Assembly: GCA_028023455.1 (NCBI GenBank)
Contig: JAQFVV010012395.1
Location: 3,286,001 to 3,350,000 of the forward strand
DNA: 64,000 nt
Origin: Epiperipatus broadwayi
Lineage: Eukaryota; Onychophora; Udeonychophora; Euonychophora; Peripatidae
Direction: 5' to 3'
Shown: in pieces, positions 35,316-47,974 of the stretch
How positions within the stretch are numbered: the stretch's first letter is position 1
Layout: each line of letters begins with the position of its first letter
The notes under the pieces: generated by a model
What the model saw: the letters and a program-made list of their open reading frames with translations, nothing else
Databases searched by the model: none
Told to the model about the DNA's origin: nothing
Position numbers and translations under genes: made by a program

Positions 35316-37569
35316 AAGAACTGATACAGTGCTTGCCTCCAGTCTCCCAAACATTGAAATGGAAAACAAAATCTTTGTGGGAACTTTCAAATGAAATAAA
35401 TTGTGTGTGCTGCTGAAAGACATCAGCTGGACCTAGCATTATGCCTCAAGGTAAAATGTTTTCATATCCTAACCAGGGTTTAAATCTTTATTAGTTTCAG
35501 CTTGGTCTTTAAAAAAACCTCTTTATAATATGTTTTGTTTATTCAATTTAAATATCTTTATGTATTTTTTTTATTATAGTGTATATTGGAATCTTAATTT
35601 TAAAATTCCATATTTTTAAATTTATTTGTCCAGGAGTGTATTGCAAGTTTCTATTTTTATATGCTTAATGTTTTATTTTTATTATTTATATTACTAACCT
35701 TGATAAATGCTCTGGCAGACATTAGTAATTTTCTTTCATCTTACCTGTCACCTGTTCATTATAATTAATTTAGATAAGCTGGGTTTGCATTTCCTGCAGA
35801 CCATAAATCTTTTGGCTAGCAGTTTATCAAGTGTATTGTTCTGTTTTTCCTAGATCAGAGATTTTGTTTTCTTCTCTTTAAGATTATGTAAAATTGTAAT
35901 CTTCTCTTGTTCTATTTTTTTATTGTCTTGTATTTGGGTTAACTGTCTTAAAAGTAGTCTATCATGAGCTGTTCTGCAGATATATGACATTTTTGATCCC
36001 GATGCTTTATTCTGGACCATGGAAAGCTCACCTGTGCTGTTTTGTTGTATTCCTTGCAAGACCATTTTATTTTTGAAATCTCTAAATAGGTAAACTGGAA
36101 TTAGTTTTTATAAATCACTTGCAGAAAGATATTATAAACCTCTCTTTTTAAATTATAGGTGAGAAAACAAATTTATCTGCCAGGATATTTAATGTTTTCA
36201 ATACTCTTGTACACTCTCTGATAAATATGCAAATAAAATCTAGATCAAATCTTTCATATTTTATTTGCCTAAGTTTTATTTTTGCTTGAATTTAATAAAC
36301 TTTAAAATTATTTAAAAATTAGTTTGACTGACATTTGTTGTTGTGTTCTTTTCTCAATTGTCTGAACACTCTTAAAGATCTCTTTCTCTCTCTGTGGGTC
36401 TAGCTGGTGGCAATCATCATCATTATTAATGTTTGATCACTGTAAATTAAATTTTCTAGGTCGTTAGTGACCTGGTGGTGCCCTTGATGATCAAAAGAAG
36501 ATAGAAGTGACCAGTACAATATATATATAATTAAATGGATAAATCTCATGGAACAATATTCTATTTTCTGATTTTGAAATCTACATTTTTAATATAACCA
36601 AGAAAAAAATATTTTTGTCTAAAATAAAGCTGTTTTTTAACACTCATAAATTCTATAATCTGTTTTAGTAAAAGGATTAATATATTTTTTAAAAGCTAAG
36701 AAATTTTTAAAATTTATTTTTGTTTTTGATGAAAATGGTAATTTAATTAATATCTTGTTTTTATTAATCAAGATGGAATGAATTACTAATAATCCTTATA
36801 TTTATAATTGCAAGTATTTCCTATAAGTAATGGAATTGATTTAACTGTTATTAGGCAAAGGGTATAAAAAATTGGCATCAAGAGCAGATGCTATTAGTCA
36901 CCATGTTGATCAAGTTTGAACTTCAAAGAACTAAAATATGATGGCTTTTTTGTGATTTCATAACAATATGTGTGAAATAGATACCACTTGTTACAGATGG
37001 AGTTCAGAAATTACTGAAACTGAACTGAGTTGAGAACTTGACATTACTGTAATTTGCTATTAACCAGAAGATGTCATACCAATAATCTATATGAGAAACA
37101 GCCTAATTTTGAAATACCAATGCTATACTTTTTATATATATATGCATGAAAAAATAAAACAAATCTACTATCCACCATATATGTATATACTATCTATGTA
37201 TGAGATCTATTTTACAAATATATAAAGCACAAATATTATTTACAAAAATTGATTTCTATTTATGGCCTATAAGAAAAGTGTTTAATCTCTACTATATTAA
37301 CTTGATTTAAAAATAAACAACTTTGAATAAACTGAATAAATTATCCACCTCAGGAGAGGTATATATTGTTAGAATTTTATTATGTTAATTATAAAACATA
37401 TATTTTAGTGTTAGAAAAATATAAAGAAATGTGAATTTTAATGACAAATCTAAACTTTTGATTGAGCTAATATATTCATATTTTCTGTAATTAGACTGTG
37501 AAAATAATTCAGTTTATAAGTTAAATTAATACACTGTACAGGCTTACACACACCTGCACATATATAATG
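35316..37569. other. AT-rich stretch without gene
   Basis: No coding frame with real composition. A CT-run near 36384 and short TA runs near 36520 and 37130 only. Confidence 0.5.
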
Positions 37570-37635
37570 TAATACAAGGGATTCAAATTCAGACTTTCAC
37601 ATAACCCTCAACTCTCCATGCTATCTCATATTGCT
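37570..37635 (-). repeat. SINE2 (tRNA-related) copy
   Basis: Minus strand: gagatagcatgga (A-box-like), then agtctgaatttgaatcccttg with B-box-like tttgaatccc. Same layout as 37965-38035, 59935-60020 and 60275-60340. The upstream block tgtacaggcttacacacacc is shared with 37930-37960, so the repeat unit extends to about 37530. Confidence 0.6.
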
Positions 37636-37929
37636 GATCAAAGGAAATTAAAAATTTAAATGTTATTTTTGCATTATTATAATATGCACAATGTATACAC
37701 TCATCTATATGCATACACACATAGATAAAATTTTCATTATTTATACATTAGAATATTTATTGCTTTATTAATGATTGGAGTATTTTGTATTATTAAACAT
37801 TGACATGTGTGCATAAATGTATATTTTACTGAATACTATTCACAATTTATATATTTGTAAGCTATAATTTAAACCATATTAAATCATTTATTACTTTGAT
37901 TTTTTTTAAATTTATAAAAGTATCTGATA

Positions 37930-38035
37930 CATTGTACAGGCTTAAACCTGCATTTATATATGTAATATATGTGGGGTTTGAACTCAGACTTCCACATGAC
38001 CCACCATTCTCAGTGCCATCTCATATCTGATATTT
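37930..38035 (-). repeat. SINE2 (tRNA-related) copy
   Basis: Minus strand: gagatggcactgagaatgg (A-box-like), then agtctgagttcaaacccc (B-box-like), ending in a tail that contains cctgtacaatgta. It lies in the same orientation as the copy at 37570, about 400 bp away. Confidence 0.65.
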
Positions 38036-38569
38036 ATTAAATAGTCAAAAGCAGAATAATCTAGTTGAAGTAATAATAATATTCTTCATTCTTTTTAATC
38101 TTCTATAAATTGGTTTTATTAACAAATATATTTAATAATTCCTTTTCATTTATACTTTATTCAATGTAACATATTCTTTTATTTTTACTTTTATTTTTTA
38201 TAGTTTTGGTTGTCCAAGCAGTCTTCATCAGAACTAAAAAAATATTTAAATATATCTGATTACATTATCTATTTATAATGTACAGTAATTACTAGACCCT
38301 TATTTTTATTATTACTATTATCATTACTTTTAATTAATATAATATTAATCATTATTTTAAGTTATTCCAGTGAAGTTGTTTAATATAAGCAGTGTAAGTA
38401 TTGTGTATTTTTTCTTGTTCATAATAATCAGGGTCCTTGTGATCTCAAAACTATCTCTCATATATGAGATATATGTATTTTGTAGACATCAATATAACCC
38501 TCTTTAGAATTATTTAGATGGCACTAAAGTAAATAAGTCATTTTTAAAATGTATTTACTTTATAGTTTT
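38036..38569. other. AT-rich stretch, no feature
   Basis: Nothing recognised. Confidence 0.5.
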
Positions 38570-38960
38570 TATGATGATAACTAATTTATTAATGGACAGT
38601 ACTCTCATAATGCTAGATGACCCCAAACATTGATGATACTCAGCATTAATATAATGATCCCAGAATTGTCAATATGCTTTATACTGTACTTATTTTAACA
38701 ATTAAATATATGTGTGCAAATGAAATATTGATGATTGCTTTTATAATATTATGCCCAAGATTGGCAATGGATAGAATTCGATTAGCCAAAGATTTTATGT
38801 CGTTTTTAAATCTATACATAAAAGTCAACTGTTGATTAACTTGCTGTTAATACTCAATTTTATTGCTGTTGATTATTTTCTGTTGATGCTATATTTATTA
38901 TTTATATTGGCTTTTGATGCTGATTATGCATCATTCCTAATAATGTTTATGAGTAATTGT
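38570..38960 (+). repeat. Dispersed repeat family R2, copy 3
   Basis: Shares aacattgatgatactcagca and later tcaactgttgattaac-type words in order with 23530-23900. More diverged than the other two copies. Confidence 0.4.
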
Positions 38961-39192
38961 TTACATTAACCCTCATTACTCTTTATCCATATTACTACAA
39001 TATATATTAGTATATGGTGTGTCTGAACTGGATTGGAAGACATATATAGATGTCTGAAAATTTCAAATTTTCTACTTAATAGTTATCTATTAGATAAACT
39101 GCTTGAATATTCTAGCACCTCACTGAGGATACCAGTAGCAGAAACTGGTCTGGGATTGGGGATATTCTGCAGAGCTTGTTTTGAGCTTATTT

Positions 39193-39197
<5 letters not shown>

Positions 39198-39230
<33 letters not shown>

Positions 39231-39237
39231 ATATAAG

Positions 39238-39271
<34 letters not shown>
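39198..39271. repeat. TA microsatellites
   Basis: Two TA runs separated by a short catataagctata-type spacer. Confidence 0.95.
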
Positions 39272-39274
<3 letters not shown>

Positions 39275-39429
39275 TAGATAACAAATATAAAAATATGCAA
39301 CTAGGTAGATCAGCAAGCAGGAAAGTAAGAAGATAAATAAAAGATAAGTAGGTAGAAATATAGATTAGTAGGTAGATAGTTAGATATCTACCTATCCTGC
39401 TACATAAATACATAGATAAATATATATAC

Positions 39430-39570
39430 TACCAGATGGAAGGATAATAGATAGATAGATAAATAAATTGAATGAGTAATAGATGGACAGATAGATAGCA
39501 AGATATATATGGAAAAGTGGATTAAATGAATATATATATAAACAGACATAGATAGATAGATAGATAGATC

Positions 39571-39640
<70 letters not shown>
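39430..39640. repeat. Imperfect GATA/GACA array
   Basis: Interrupted gata units, becoming nearly pure between about 39549 and 39631, with gaca units at the right edge. Confidence 0.95.
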
Positions 39641-39645
<5 letters not shown>

Positions 39646-39669
39646 CATCAGATTGACAGACATACAGAC

Positions 39670-40374
<705 letters not shown>

Positions 40375-40440
40375 ATTTTGTGATTTGTTTTATATTCTAT
40401 TCAGTCATTTTGTGATTTGTTTTATATTCTACTCAGTCAA
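40375..40440. repeat. 32-bp tandem duplication
   Basis: attttgtgatttgttttata plus ttctattcagtc occurs twice in tandem, with one substitution (ctatt/ctact). Confidence 0.9.
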
Positions 40441-40909
40441 TTTTTAAAATGATACTATGAAAGGTCATTTGTCCTCATAGCCAATCAACATCTTTTTTTT
40501 GTTTTCCTTTATTCTATATTAATGCATTTTTTTAATGCTTTCTAAACATGTGGCCATCCAGTTTTGATATTTTCAAAGCATGTTCTTGTGTCATAATCAT
40601 TACTACAAAGATATCCAAAAATCTCTTTTTTTAAATGAAATAATCGGGAAGATCCTCTTAATTTTTATATCCATTTGATTTTGATAACCTAATTGTTTTT
40701 ATTTTCTTTTAAATAAATATTTCTCAAATTCACACTACGACCAAAACTATTTAGGATTTTTTTTTTACTCTTTAGCTATGAATAATTAACTCTAATTTCC
40801 AAACTACGGCAATATTTTGTAAAAACAAAACAATGTTGCTTGTGAATTCTCCATTATTCGAAATAGCCATCGACTTAAACAAATTTATCTATGTGCACTA
40901 TCATTAATG
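40441..40909. other. AT-rich stretch, no feature
   Basis: Nothing recognised. A 32-codon minus-strand frame beginning near 40872 (MAISNNGEF) is too short to call. Confidence 0.5.
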
Positions 40910-40990
40910 GGATAGTTCTCGCTCTCGAGGTCATGTGACTTTCGAAAACCGGAAATAACAGTTAGGTAGCAATCCAGGATCTTGAGCTCT
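40910..40990. promoter_or_regulatory. CpG-cluster with E-box and ETS-like sites (possible promoter)
   Basis: In otherwise CpG-poor DNA this 80-bp patch has five CpGs (ctcgctctcgagg, cttt-cg, ac-cg-gaa, at-cc-gtc). It holds GTCATGTGAC, a palindromic E-box/M-box, and CCGGAAAT, an ETS-type site. Such a cluster is typical of an animal housekeeping promoter. No adjoining exon could be supported on either strand, so it could also be an unidentified repeat end. Confidence 0.3.
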
Positions 40991-41554
40991 TGAATCCGTC
41001 TCTTATCTTTAAATCATCCATCTAAAATATATAAAACATTATATAAATATCTGAAAAATTCTAAGAGAATTTATACCAAAAAAGACTAGATTATCCAATT
41101 TAATTGAAAAAGCTTTTATTCGAAGTTTTTTCTTTTAAAAAAATCAACTGATGCTACATAAGTAAATGAATCATCAAATTGTATTGATTTTCTTATTATT
41201 GAATTAATTTCACTTAACGTTTTTATTTACTTTTTTTTATTTTAATTTGTTAAGAACTGATAAAAAATAAAATAGAAAATAATAACAACTTAATAATCTC
41301 ACTTGTAAAATTAAAACGATATTAAATTGTTATTTATCATCACCTGAGATTGTTTAAAATTTCTACAAACAATATAAAAGATATTGTTTCATCCTGATAC
41401 TGTTATCTCTCAGTGTCAGTTTGATTTCTATTTCCAGACAGTTTGTTATAATGATAATATAGCCTCGTTTTCATATCATTCTAATTCCTAAAAATATAAA
41501 TATTTAAAAAAATGTAGAAACATTTGTTACTTCAGTATATCAGAATTTAAAACA
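40991..41554. other. AT-rich stretch, no feature
   Basis: Nothing recognised. Confidence 0.5.
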
Positions 41555-42515
41555 GGCAAAACTCTATATACGTATTGCCACTCAGTGCAAACCAGAGTAA
41601 TCAATGGATGCCAGAAGGCTTGTGCATAAAATCCCATCTAGTGCCTACTCATCCAATATCCCCAGACTAGTTTCTGCTTGTGGCCTTCTTCAGTGAGGAG
41701 CCTTGAAATCTGATAGCTCTGCACCTAGATCTTAGGATCTAATGTAACTCTCCAGCAGCCACCTTTTATCTCTACTTAACTACAAAACTATGAGTCTTAA
41801 ATTGACAACACTGTAATATTTTCAATCCAAGCTCATGAGCTTATATAGTCATATAGGTCTGAACTCAGTTCAGTACCCATACATTTTGGTGTCTTTGGTT
41901 CTTTAATAACCATAGCCACCACTATCTTTAGGCAGGATTGGTTTTAAGCCAATAAATATCACATGATCATCATTTCTTATGCTTGCTTGTAACTGTTTTT
42001 GAAACATGCAAAACTCTCTATATGTATTGCCATTCAATAACAGTTTTAAGAAAGCATAAGAAATGGTGATCATGTGATGTTTATTGGCTTGGCTATGGTT
42101 ATAAAAGAATCAAAGACACCAAAATGTATGGGTACTGAACTGAGTTCAGACCTATATGACTATATAAGCTAATGAGCTTGGACTGAAAATATTAGTGTTT
42201 TCAATTTAAGACTCAGTTTTGTAGTTAAGTAGAGATAAAAGGTAGCCACTGGAGGGTTGCATTAGATCCTAAGATCTAGGTGCAGTGCTGTCAGATCCAA
42301 GGCTCCTCACTGACGAAGGCCACAAGCCAGAAATTAGTCTGGGGATATTGGATGAGTAGGCACTAGATGGGGATTTTATGCACAAGTCTTTTGGCATCCA
42401 TTGATTACTCTGGCTTGCAATGAGTGGCAATACGTATAGTGAGTTTTGCTGATTTCAATAACAGTTATAAGCAAGCATAAGAAATGGTGATCATGTGATG
42501 TTTATTGGCTTATAT
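41555..42515. repeat. Family R1: large palindrome of two ~480-bp copies
   Basis: A + copy (41555-42030) runs from aaaactctatatacgtattg through ccagactagtttc and tgatcatcatttcttatgct. It is followed near 42015-42040 by a short restart (gcaaaactctctatatgtat) and then a minus copy (about 42045-42440), and a third partial end (42455-42512). The copies meet end to end, giving a ~960-bp inverted structure. No coding frame was found. The minus copy contains CTGACGA, a GGC/GCC hairpin and GAAA. Function and class are unknown. Confidence 0.85.
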
Positions 42516-43115
42516 CAGAATTTAAAATTTTAACACACATTATAACCTACTTAGTAAAAGTTTATATGCATAAACACAGACTGGAAATTTTAATGTTAAT
42601 GTATTTTAAAAAGTGAGATAAACTAGTGTGGAAAAGTTGCTAAGTAATTGATCCAATGATAGAATAGCTTATTAGTGAGTAGTCGATCCAGTGTTACATA
42701 GCAATTGATTTAAAATAGTTGCTGATGAGCAATTAATTCTGTAGTAAAATAGTTTACTTATGAGTTATTGGCTTGATAAACATTGACCTAGTACCAGAGT
42801 ATTAATGGTTACCATTTGCCTCTGAATAAGTAAAGAATGTGTAAAGTCAATGGTGATTAGCAAATAGTGATAAAAAACAAATTTGACAAGATGGCAATTT
42901 TTCTAAGACAGTATAATCAATAATGATTTGGGATGGGATCTTATCTTTGAAAAAATGTGTGCTTCATTGGAAACCCCTGACAATTTTAAATGGTGGAACT
43001 GCTCATACAAAATAATAAAAATAATTATTTTTCTTAACTAGATAATGATAATTGACAAAATATAATTTTTCTTATATGTTCAACAATAACCAATATCATA
43101 ATTTAGATTTGCATC
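42516..43115. other. AT-rich stretch, no feature
   Basis: Short words such as agtaattgatccaat and gtagtcgatccagtg recur without a regular unit between 42640 and 42760. Nothing else was seen. Confidence 0.45.
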
Positions 43116-45172
43116 TGTAACGATATATAAATATGTCATTACATTAATTTAAAATAAAAACTTAAAAGTTCGCAAATAAAAGGAAAAAACTAAACGCAAA
43201 AATTAAAATGTTTGTTAAACATATATACATTCGCACAGATGCCAAACTTTAAAAATATTTTTTTTAAAAAAACAAATAAGTATTTGAACGTACTTTTTTT
43301 ATAAAAAAAAAGTACAAGATTTAAAAATAAAAACAGGTATTAATTAATGTAATCTGTAAATGGAAATGATTGTTTATAAATTGTTTGAAAAGCAAGCTAG
43401 CCGTGGGTTCTTGTATAATTAAAATGATCTGATGAAAGATAGATAAGAAAATAAAAATAAATTAGCTTGACCAATGGAAGCACTAAGCCTTGGCTCGGAC
43501 CCTAACGAAAGTGATGGATTAGTGACGTTTTGTTAATTGAATCCGTGTGGATAATATAAAAAGGGAAATACGGTTTTTTCGGGCAGTTCCAGCGGTGTGT
43601 GTTTGAGAATTGTGGTAGGACGCACATACCACACTCTCTATTTAAAAGAAAAATGAAAAGACTGTGATACCTTGAACCAGCTATTGCCATCTCCAGGACA
43701 TTATCTTCCAATGGAGGCTTCGCGGGAATTAAAAGCAGAAACCTGGACTCTTCTACCATAAGCTATATGAAATGAACAATTATTAAAATCAATTACGAAC
43801 TTTCATCAAGTTTTACAAATTAATAAACAAGCCAACTTAAATGTTAAAACAGACTCTTATCTGACTTTTGTAAGTTTTTAAATCAAATTAATAATGTTTA
43901 ATTTTATATGTTTTCCGATTGATAAAAATCATTTCCATTTTTTTTTCTTTCTTATTGTATAAATTGTTTATTGTTTAAATTTTAATTGATGAAATTTAAG
44001 GTTGGGTATAGACGTTGCATAGATTCGTTAGCGGTTGATAATGTTGTGGTTTTCACATTCGATTAGAATATATGTCAACGATATCACTGCAAGCATCTTA
44101 CGATGAATGCTAATGGGATTTGTATATTCCCTATGCAAGTGACGTTTATCGATGATTTTGTATTTTGATCGGTTGTGTTTAATTTGGAATGTTTTTGACC
44201 GTGGAATCTGTGCAGCTGATCTGTACTCAACATTTTAAAACAAATTTTATAAAATGCATTTGTGCAAACGTATTTAAATGTTAAATTTAAGTCGGGCGTG
44301 AATGGCTATATAGTTTTGTAAAGTTATATTAAGGGAGGGTAATCTTAGGTTATTCATTTCGTAGTTGAATTGGTTCAATGGATTGGATATATTTGTGTAA
44401 TTAGTAGATGTAGTATGAGGTCCGCTATGGGCAGGATTATAGATATTCGCCACACACCCTCTGTTTGCCTATGGATAGGTTTGTAAGTCGGCAGAAGACC
44501 GCAGTCCATTCCTATGGAGTTTTTTGTTTATTGTTCTACTTGCCAACAGATGTCACATTCCTGTTGGTGGAGAGTCAATGTCTTCTCTATTTCTACTTAT
44601 TGCTCAGATGTACGTTTCCTGACAGTATAGTATTTTGTGTTGTCGTATCATGCTACATTGAATACATGAATGTATCAGATGGATTGGCGCCAGTTTGGTT
44701 GTGAAATTTGTTGCCTAAGGTTAAATCAGGGAAGAATATTTTCTTTTCAAATGCAGATCTATGTAGTCTATTCATACTTGACTATCTAAATAAAATATTA
44801 AACTCATTGAAACTTAGTTAAATGTAAAATTAAAAGTTAATATAAAAATCTAAAATGTTAAACTTATTCCTCAAAATTTAAATGTTATTTTATATGTGCG
44901 TAAATAAATATTTTTATGTGTTAATTTCTGGCAGTGGCTTTTATTCTTTTATATTTAAGATATAAAATTTATAGATTTTTATCTCTGCGTCTCCGCTGAG
45001 CTAGTGACTTGGGCTAACGATCGGAATATTTAAATAAAGTGGAATCTTAACAGCGCGTATCTGCCTACTTTATAAATTTTTCTAGGCTCAAATGCCTAGA
45101 TGGCGCCCTGGTAGTTGCAGATATTGTTTTTGCGGTTAGATTCGATCTTCACTTTCATTTCGATCATTATAA
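43116..45172 (+). repeat. 5' LTR
   Basis: Contains TATAAAAAGG at 43555 with a likely start region ~27-35 bp downstream (gggcagttccagcgg), giving a U3/R layout, and AATAAA at about 44790 as a candidate polyadenylation signal. Short frames inside (43502-43759 minus, 44465-44704 plus) are repeated in the other LTR and have no known motif. The 3' end is ttataa, then the primer-binding site. Confidence 0.75.
43555..43564 (+). promoter_or_regulatory. TATA box in the 5' LTR
   Basis: TATAAAAAGG, a near-consensus TATA box, duplicated at the same place in the 3' LTR (46324). It is followed at the usual distance by a pyrimidine/CA-type start region. Confidence 0.55.
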
Positions 45173-45173
45173 T

Positions 45174-45192
45174 TGGCGTCCCAAGTGTGGCC
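45174..45192 (+). promoter_or_regulatory. Primer-binding site
   Basis: tggcgtcccaagtgtggcc begins with TGG (pairs with the tRNA CCA end) and follows the 5' LTR by one or two bases. It resembles the TGGCGCCCAACGTGGGG-type sites of Gypsy-group and related elements. The tRNA species cannot be named by eye. Confidence 0.65.
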
Positions 45193-45883
45193 TTACCTCA
45201 GAGATTGACCCTGAGAAGGGGAATTGATGATGATGAAATTTTCGATCTTTAATAAACACGAGTGCCCTGAGAATTTTAAAAGTGAATCATGCAAATAACA
45301 TTTGTTGTTTTTTCTGAAATAAGTACATTTTTGTACTAACGTAAAGTTATAGCCAGATGTTTAATAAACCACTAGTACTTTTGAAAAAGTGAATCATGCT
45401 CGTAATATTTTTTGAAATTAGTATAAATATATTTGTTGTATTGACGTGGAGTTACAGTTTGAATTTTTGGTCTTAAAGGTACTGCCAGTAAGAAAAATTG
45501 CGCATATGTAAAGATAAATTCGAGGAATAAAAACTAATAAATAAAACGTAATAATAAATCTAAATCATATTTTTTTTAAAAAAAAAAAAGTCTTGTTAAA
45601 TTAAAATCTAATCGTTCAAACTTGCCTAAGTAATAGTTAAAGGTAGGAGAAATGAAACTTGGAAGGGAGGGGGCAGAAATTTAGCTGGTAGTAAGGAATC
45701 AACAGTCAACTTTTTTTTTTTTGTAATCATTATATTTGTGTGTAATTACTGTTTTGTCTTGTAAAAAAAAGTTTTGTCCTTTTGAAATTTTCATATATAA
45801 TCAATTTGTGTAACTTAATTACTAACACTAAGTAAATTCTTTTTTTTTTTAATGTTTTTGTTTTTTGAGGAAGTTTACTGATA
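45193..45883 (+). other. Non-coding interior of the LTR element
   Basis: About 690 bp without any long frame. Contains tgatgatgatg near 45227, two related blocks aagtgaatcatgcaaata / aagtgaatcatgctcgta (45280 and 45389) followed by taagtaca/tagtataaat words (a degenerate ~105-bp tandem repeat), an A-run, and the purine tract near 45660. Confidence 0.7.
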
Positions 45884-47939
45884 TATAACGATATATAAAT
45901 ATGTCATTACATTAATTTAAAATAAAAACATAAAAGTTCGCAAATAAAAGGAAAAAACTAAACGCAAAAATTAAAATGTTTGTTAAACGTATATACATTC
46001 GCACAGATGCCAAACTTTAAAAATATTTTTTTTAAAAAAACAAATAAGTATTTGAATGTACTTTTTTTATAAAAAAAAAAGTACAAGATTTAAAAATAAA
46101 AACAGGTATTAATTAATGTAATCTGTAAATAGAAATGATTGTTTATAAATTGTTTGAAAAGCAAGCTAGCCGTGGGCTCTTGTATAATTAAAATGATCTG
46201 ATGAAAGATAGATAAGAAAATAAAAATAAATTAGCTTGACCAATGGAAGCACTAAGCCTTGGCTCGGACCCTAACGAAAGTGATGGATTAGTGACGTTTT
46301 GTTAATTGAATCCGTGTGGATAATATAAAAAGGGAAATACGGTTTTTTCGGGCAGTTCCAGCGGTGTGTGTTTGAGAATTGTGGTAGGACGCACATACCA
46401 CACTCTCTATTTAAAAGAAAAATGAAAAGACTGTGATACCTTGAACCAGCTATTGCCATCTCCAGGACATTATCTTCCAATGGAGGCATCGCGGGAATTA
46501 AAAGCAGAAACCTGGACTCTTCTACCATAAGCTATATGAAATGAACAATTATTAAAATCAATTACGAACTTTCGTCAAGTTTTACAAATTAATAAACAAG
46601 CCAACTTAAATGTTAAAACGGACTCTTATCTGACTTTTGTAAGTTTTTAAATCAAATTAATAATGTTTAATTTTATATGTTTTCCGATTGATAAAAATCA
46701 TTTCCATTTTTTTTCTTTCTTATTGTATAAATTGTTTATTGTTTAAATTTTAATTGATGAAATTTAAGGTTGGGTATAGACGTTGCATAGATTCGTTAGT
46801 GGTTGATAATGTTGTGGTTTTCACATTCGATTAGAATATATGTCAATGATATCACTGCAAGCATCTTACGATGAATGCTAATGGGATTTGTATATTCCCT
46901 ATGCAAGTGACGTTTATCGATGATTTTGTATTTTGATCGGTTGTGTTTAATTTGGAATGTTTTTGACCGTGGAATCTGTGCAGCTGATCTGTACTCAACA
47001 TTTTAAAACAAATTTTATAAAATGCATTTGTGCGAATGTATTTAAATGTTAAATTTAAGTCGGGCATGAATGGCTATATAGTTTTGTAAAGTTATATTAA
47101 GGGAGGGTAATCTTAGGTTATTCATTTCGTAGTTGAATTGGTTCAATGGATTGGATATATTTGTGTAATTAGTAGATGTAGTATGAGGTCCGCTACAGCA
47201 GGATTATAGATATACGCCACACACCCTCTGTTTGCCTATGGATGGGTTTGTAAGTCGGCAGAAGACCGCAGTCCATTCCTATGGAGTTTTTTGTTTATTG
47301 TTCTACTTGCCAACAGATGTCACATTCCTGTTGGTGGAGAGTCAATGTCTTCTCTATTTCTACTTATTGTTCAGATGTACGTTTCCTGACAGTATAGTAT
47401 TTTGTGTTGTCGTATCATGCTACATTGAATACATGAATGTATCAGATGGATTGGCGCCAGTTTGGTTGCGAAATTTGTTGCCTAAGGTTAAATCAGGGAA
47501 GAATATTTTCTTTTCAAATGCAGATCTATGTAGTCTATTCATACTTGACTATCTAAATAAAATATTAAACTCATTGAAACTTAGTTAAATGTAAAATTAA
47601 AAGTTAATATAAAAATCTAAAATGTTAAACTTATTCCTCAAAATTTAAATGTTATTTTATATGTGCGTAAATAAATATTTTTATGTGTTAATTTCTGGCA
47701 GTGGCTTTTATTCTTTTATATTTAAGATATAAAATTTATAGATTTTTATCTCTGCGTCTCCGCTGAGCTAGTGACTTGGGCTAACGATCGGAATATTTAA
47801 ATAAAGTGGAATCTTAACAGCGCGTATCTGCCTACTTTATAAATTTTTCTAGGCTCAAATGCCTAGATGGCGCCCTGGTAGTTGCAGATATTGTTTTTGC
47901 GGTTAGATTCGATCTTCACTTTCATTTCGATCGTTATAA
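45884..47939 (+). repeat. 3' LTR
   Basis: About 20 substitutions and a few indels against 43116-45172. About 11 of the substitutions are CG in one copy and TG or CA in the other. The 118-codon frame at 47232-47588 is longer than its counterpart at 44465 only because a stop (TGA) in the first LTR reads CGA here, so it is not evidence of a gene. Confidence 0.75.
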
Positions 47940-47974
47940 TATATATATATATTACTTTATTAGAATAAAATAAG

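Larger units (their letters stand above)
43116..47939 (+). mobile_element. Non-coding LTR retrotransposon with very long LTRs
   Basis: Two direct copies (43116-45172 and 45884-47939, each about 2.06 kb and about 99% identical by eye) flank a 711-bp interior. Directly after the first copy comes ttggcgtcccaagtgtggcc, a typical tRNA primer-binding site starting TGG, which fixes the + orientation and identifies the repeats as LTRs. The 5' LTR starts TGTAACG; the 3' LTR has TATAACG. The interior has no gag, pol or env frame, so the element is non-autonomous and would need enzymes from another element. A strong purine tract (ggaagggaggggg, about 45660) lies ~210 bp before the 3' LTR, and a weaker gaggaag lies 11 bp before it. 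No target duplication was found at the outer edges. A plain segmental duplication is the alternative. Confidence 0.75.

Noticed and set aside
39120-39663. Open frames through the TA and GATA tracts
   Set aside because: Repeated Ile-Tyr and Ser-Ile-Tyr-Leu peptides are translations of microsatellites.
43502-43759. 85-codon frame present twice (also 46271-46528), at first suggesting a conserved small gene
   Set aside because: Both copies lie at the same place in the two LTRs, on the strand opposite to element transcription. The duplication is explained by LTR identity, not by protein constraint.
45655-45680. Purine tract as the element's polypurine tract at the LTR edge
   Set aside because: It is ~210 bp from the start of the 3' LTR, and the sequence after it does not recur at the matching place before the 5' LTR. 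It may be a relic or chance.
47232-47588. 118-codon frame in the 3' LTR
   Set aside because: Its counterpart in the 5' LTR stops earlier at a CpG-decay site (TGA for CGA). No domain was recognised.
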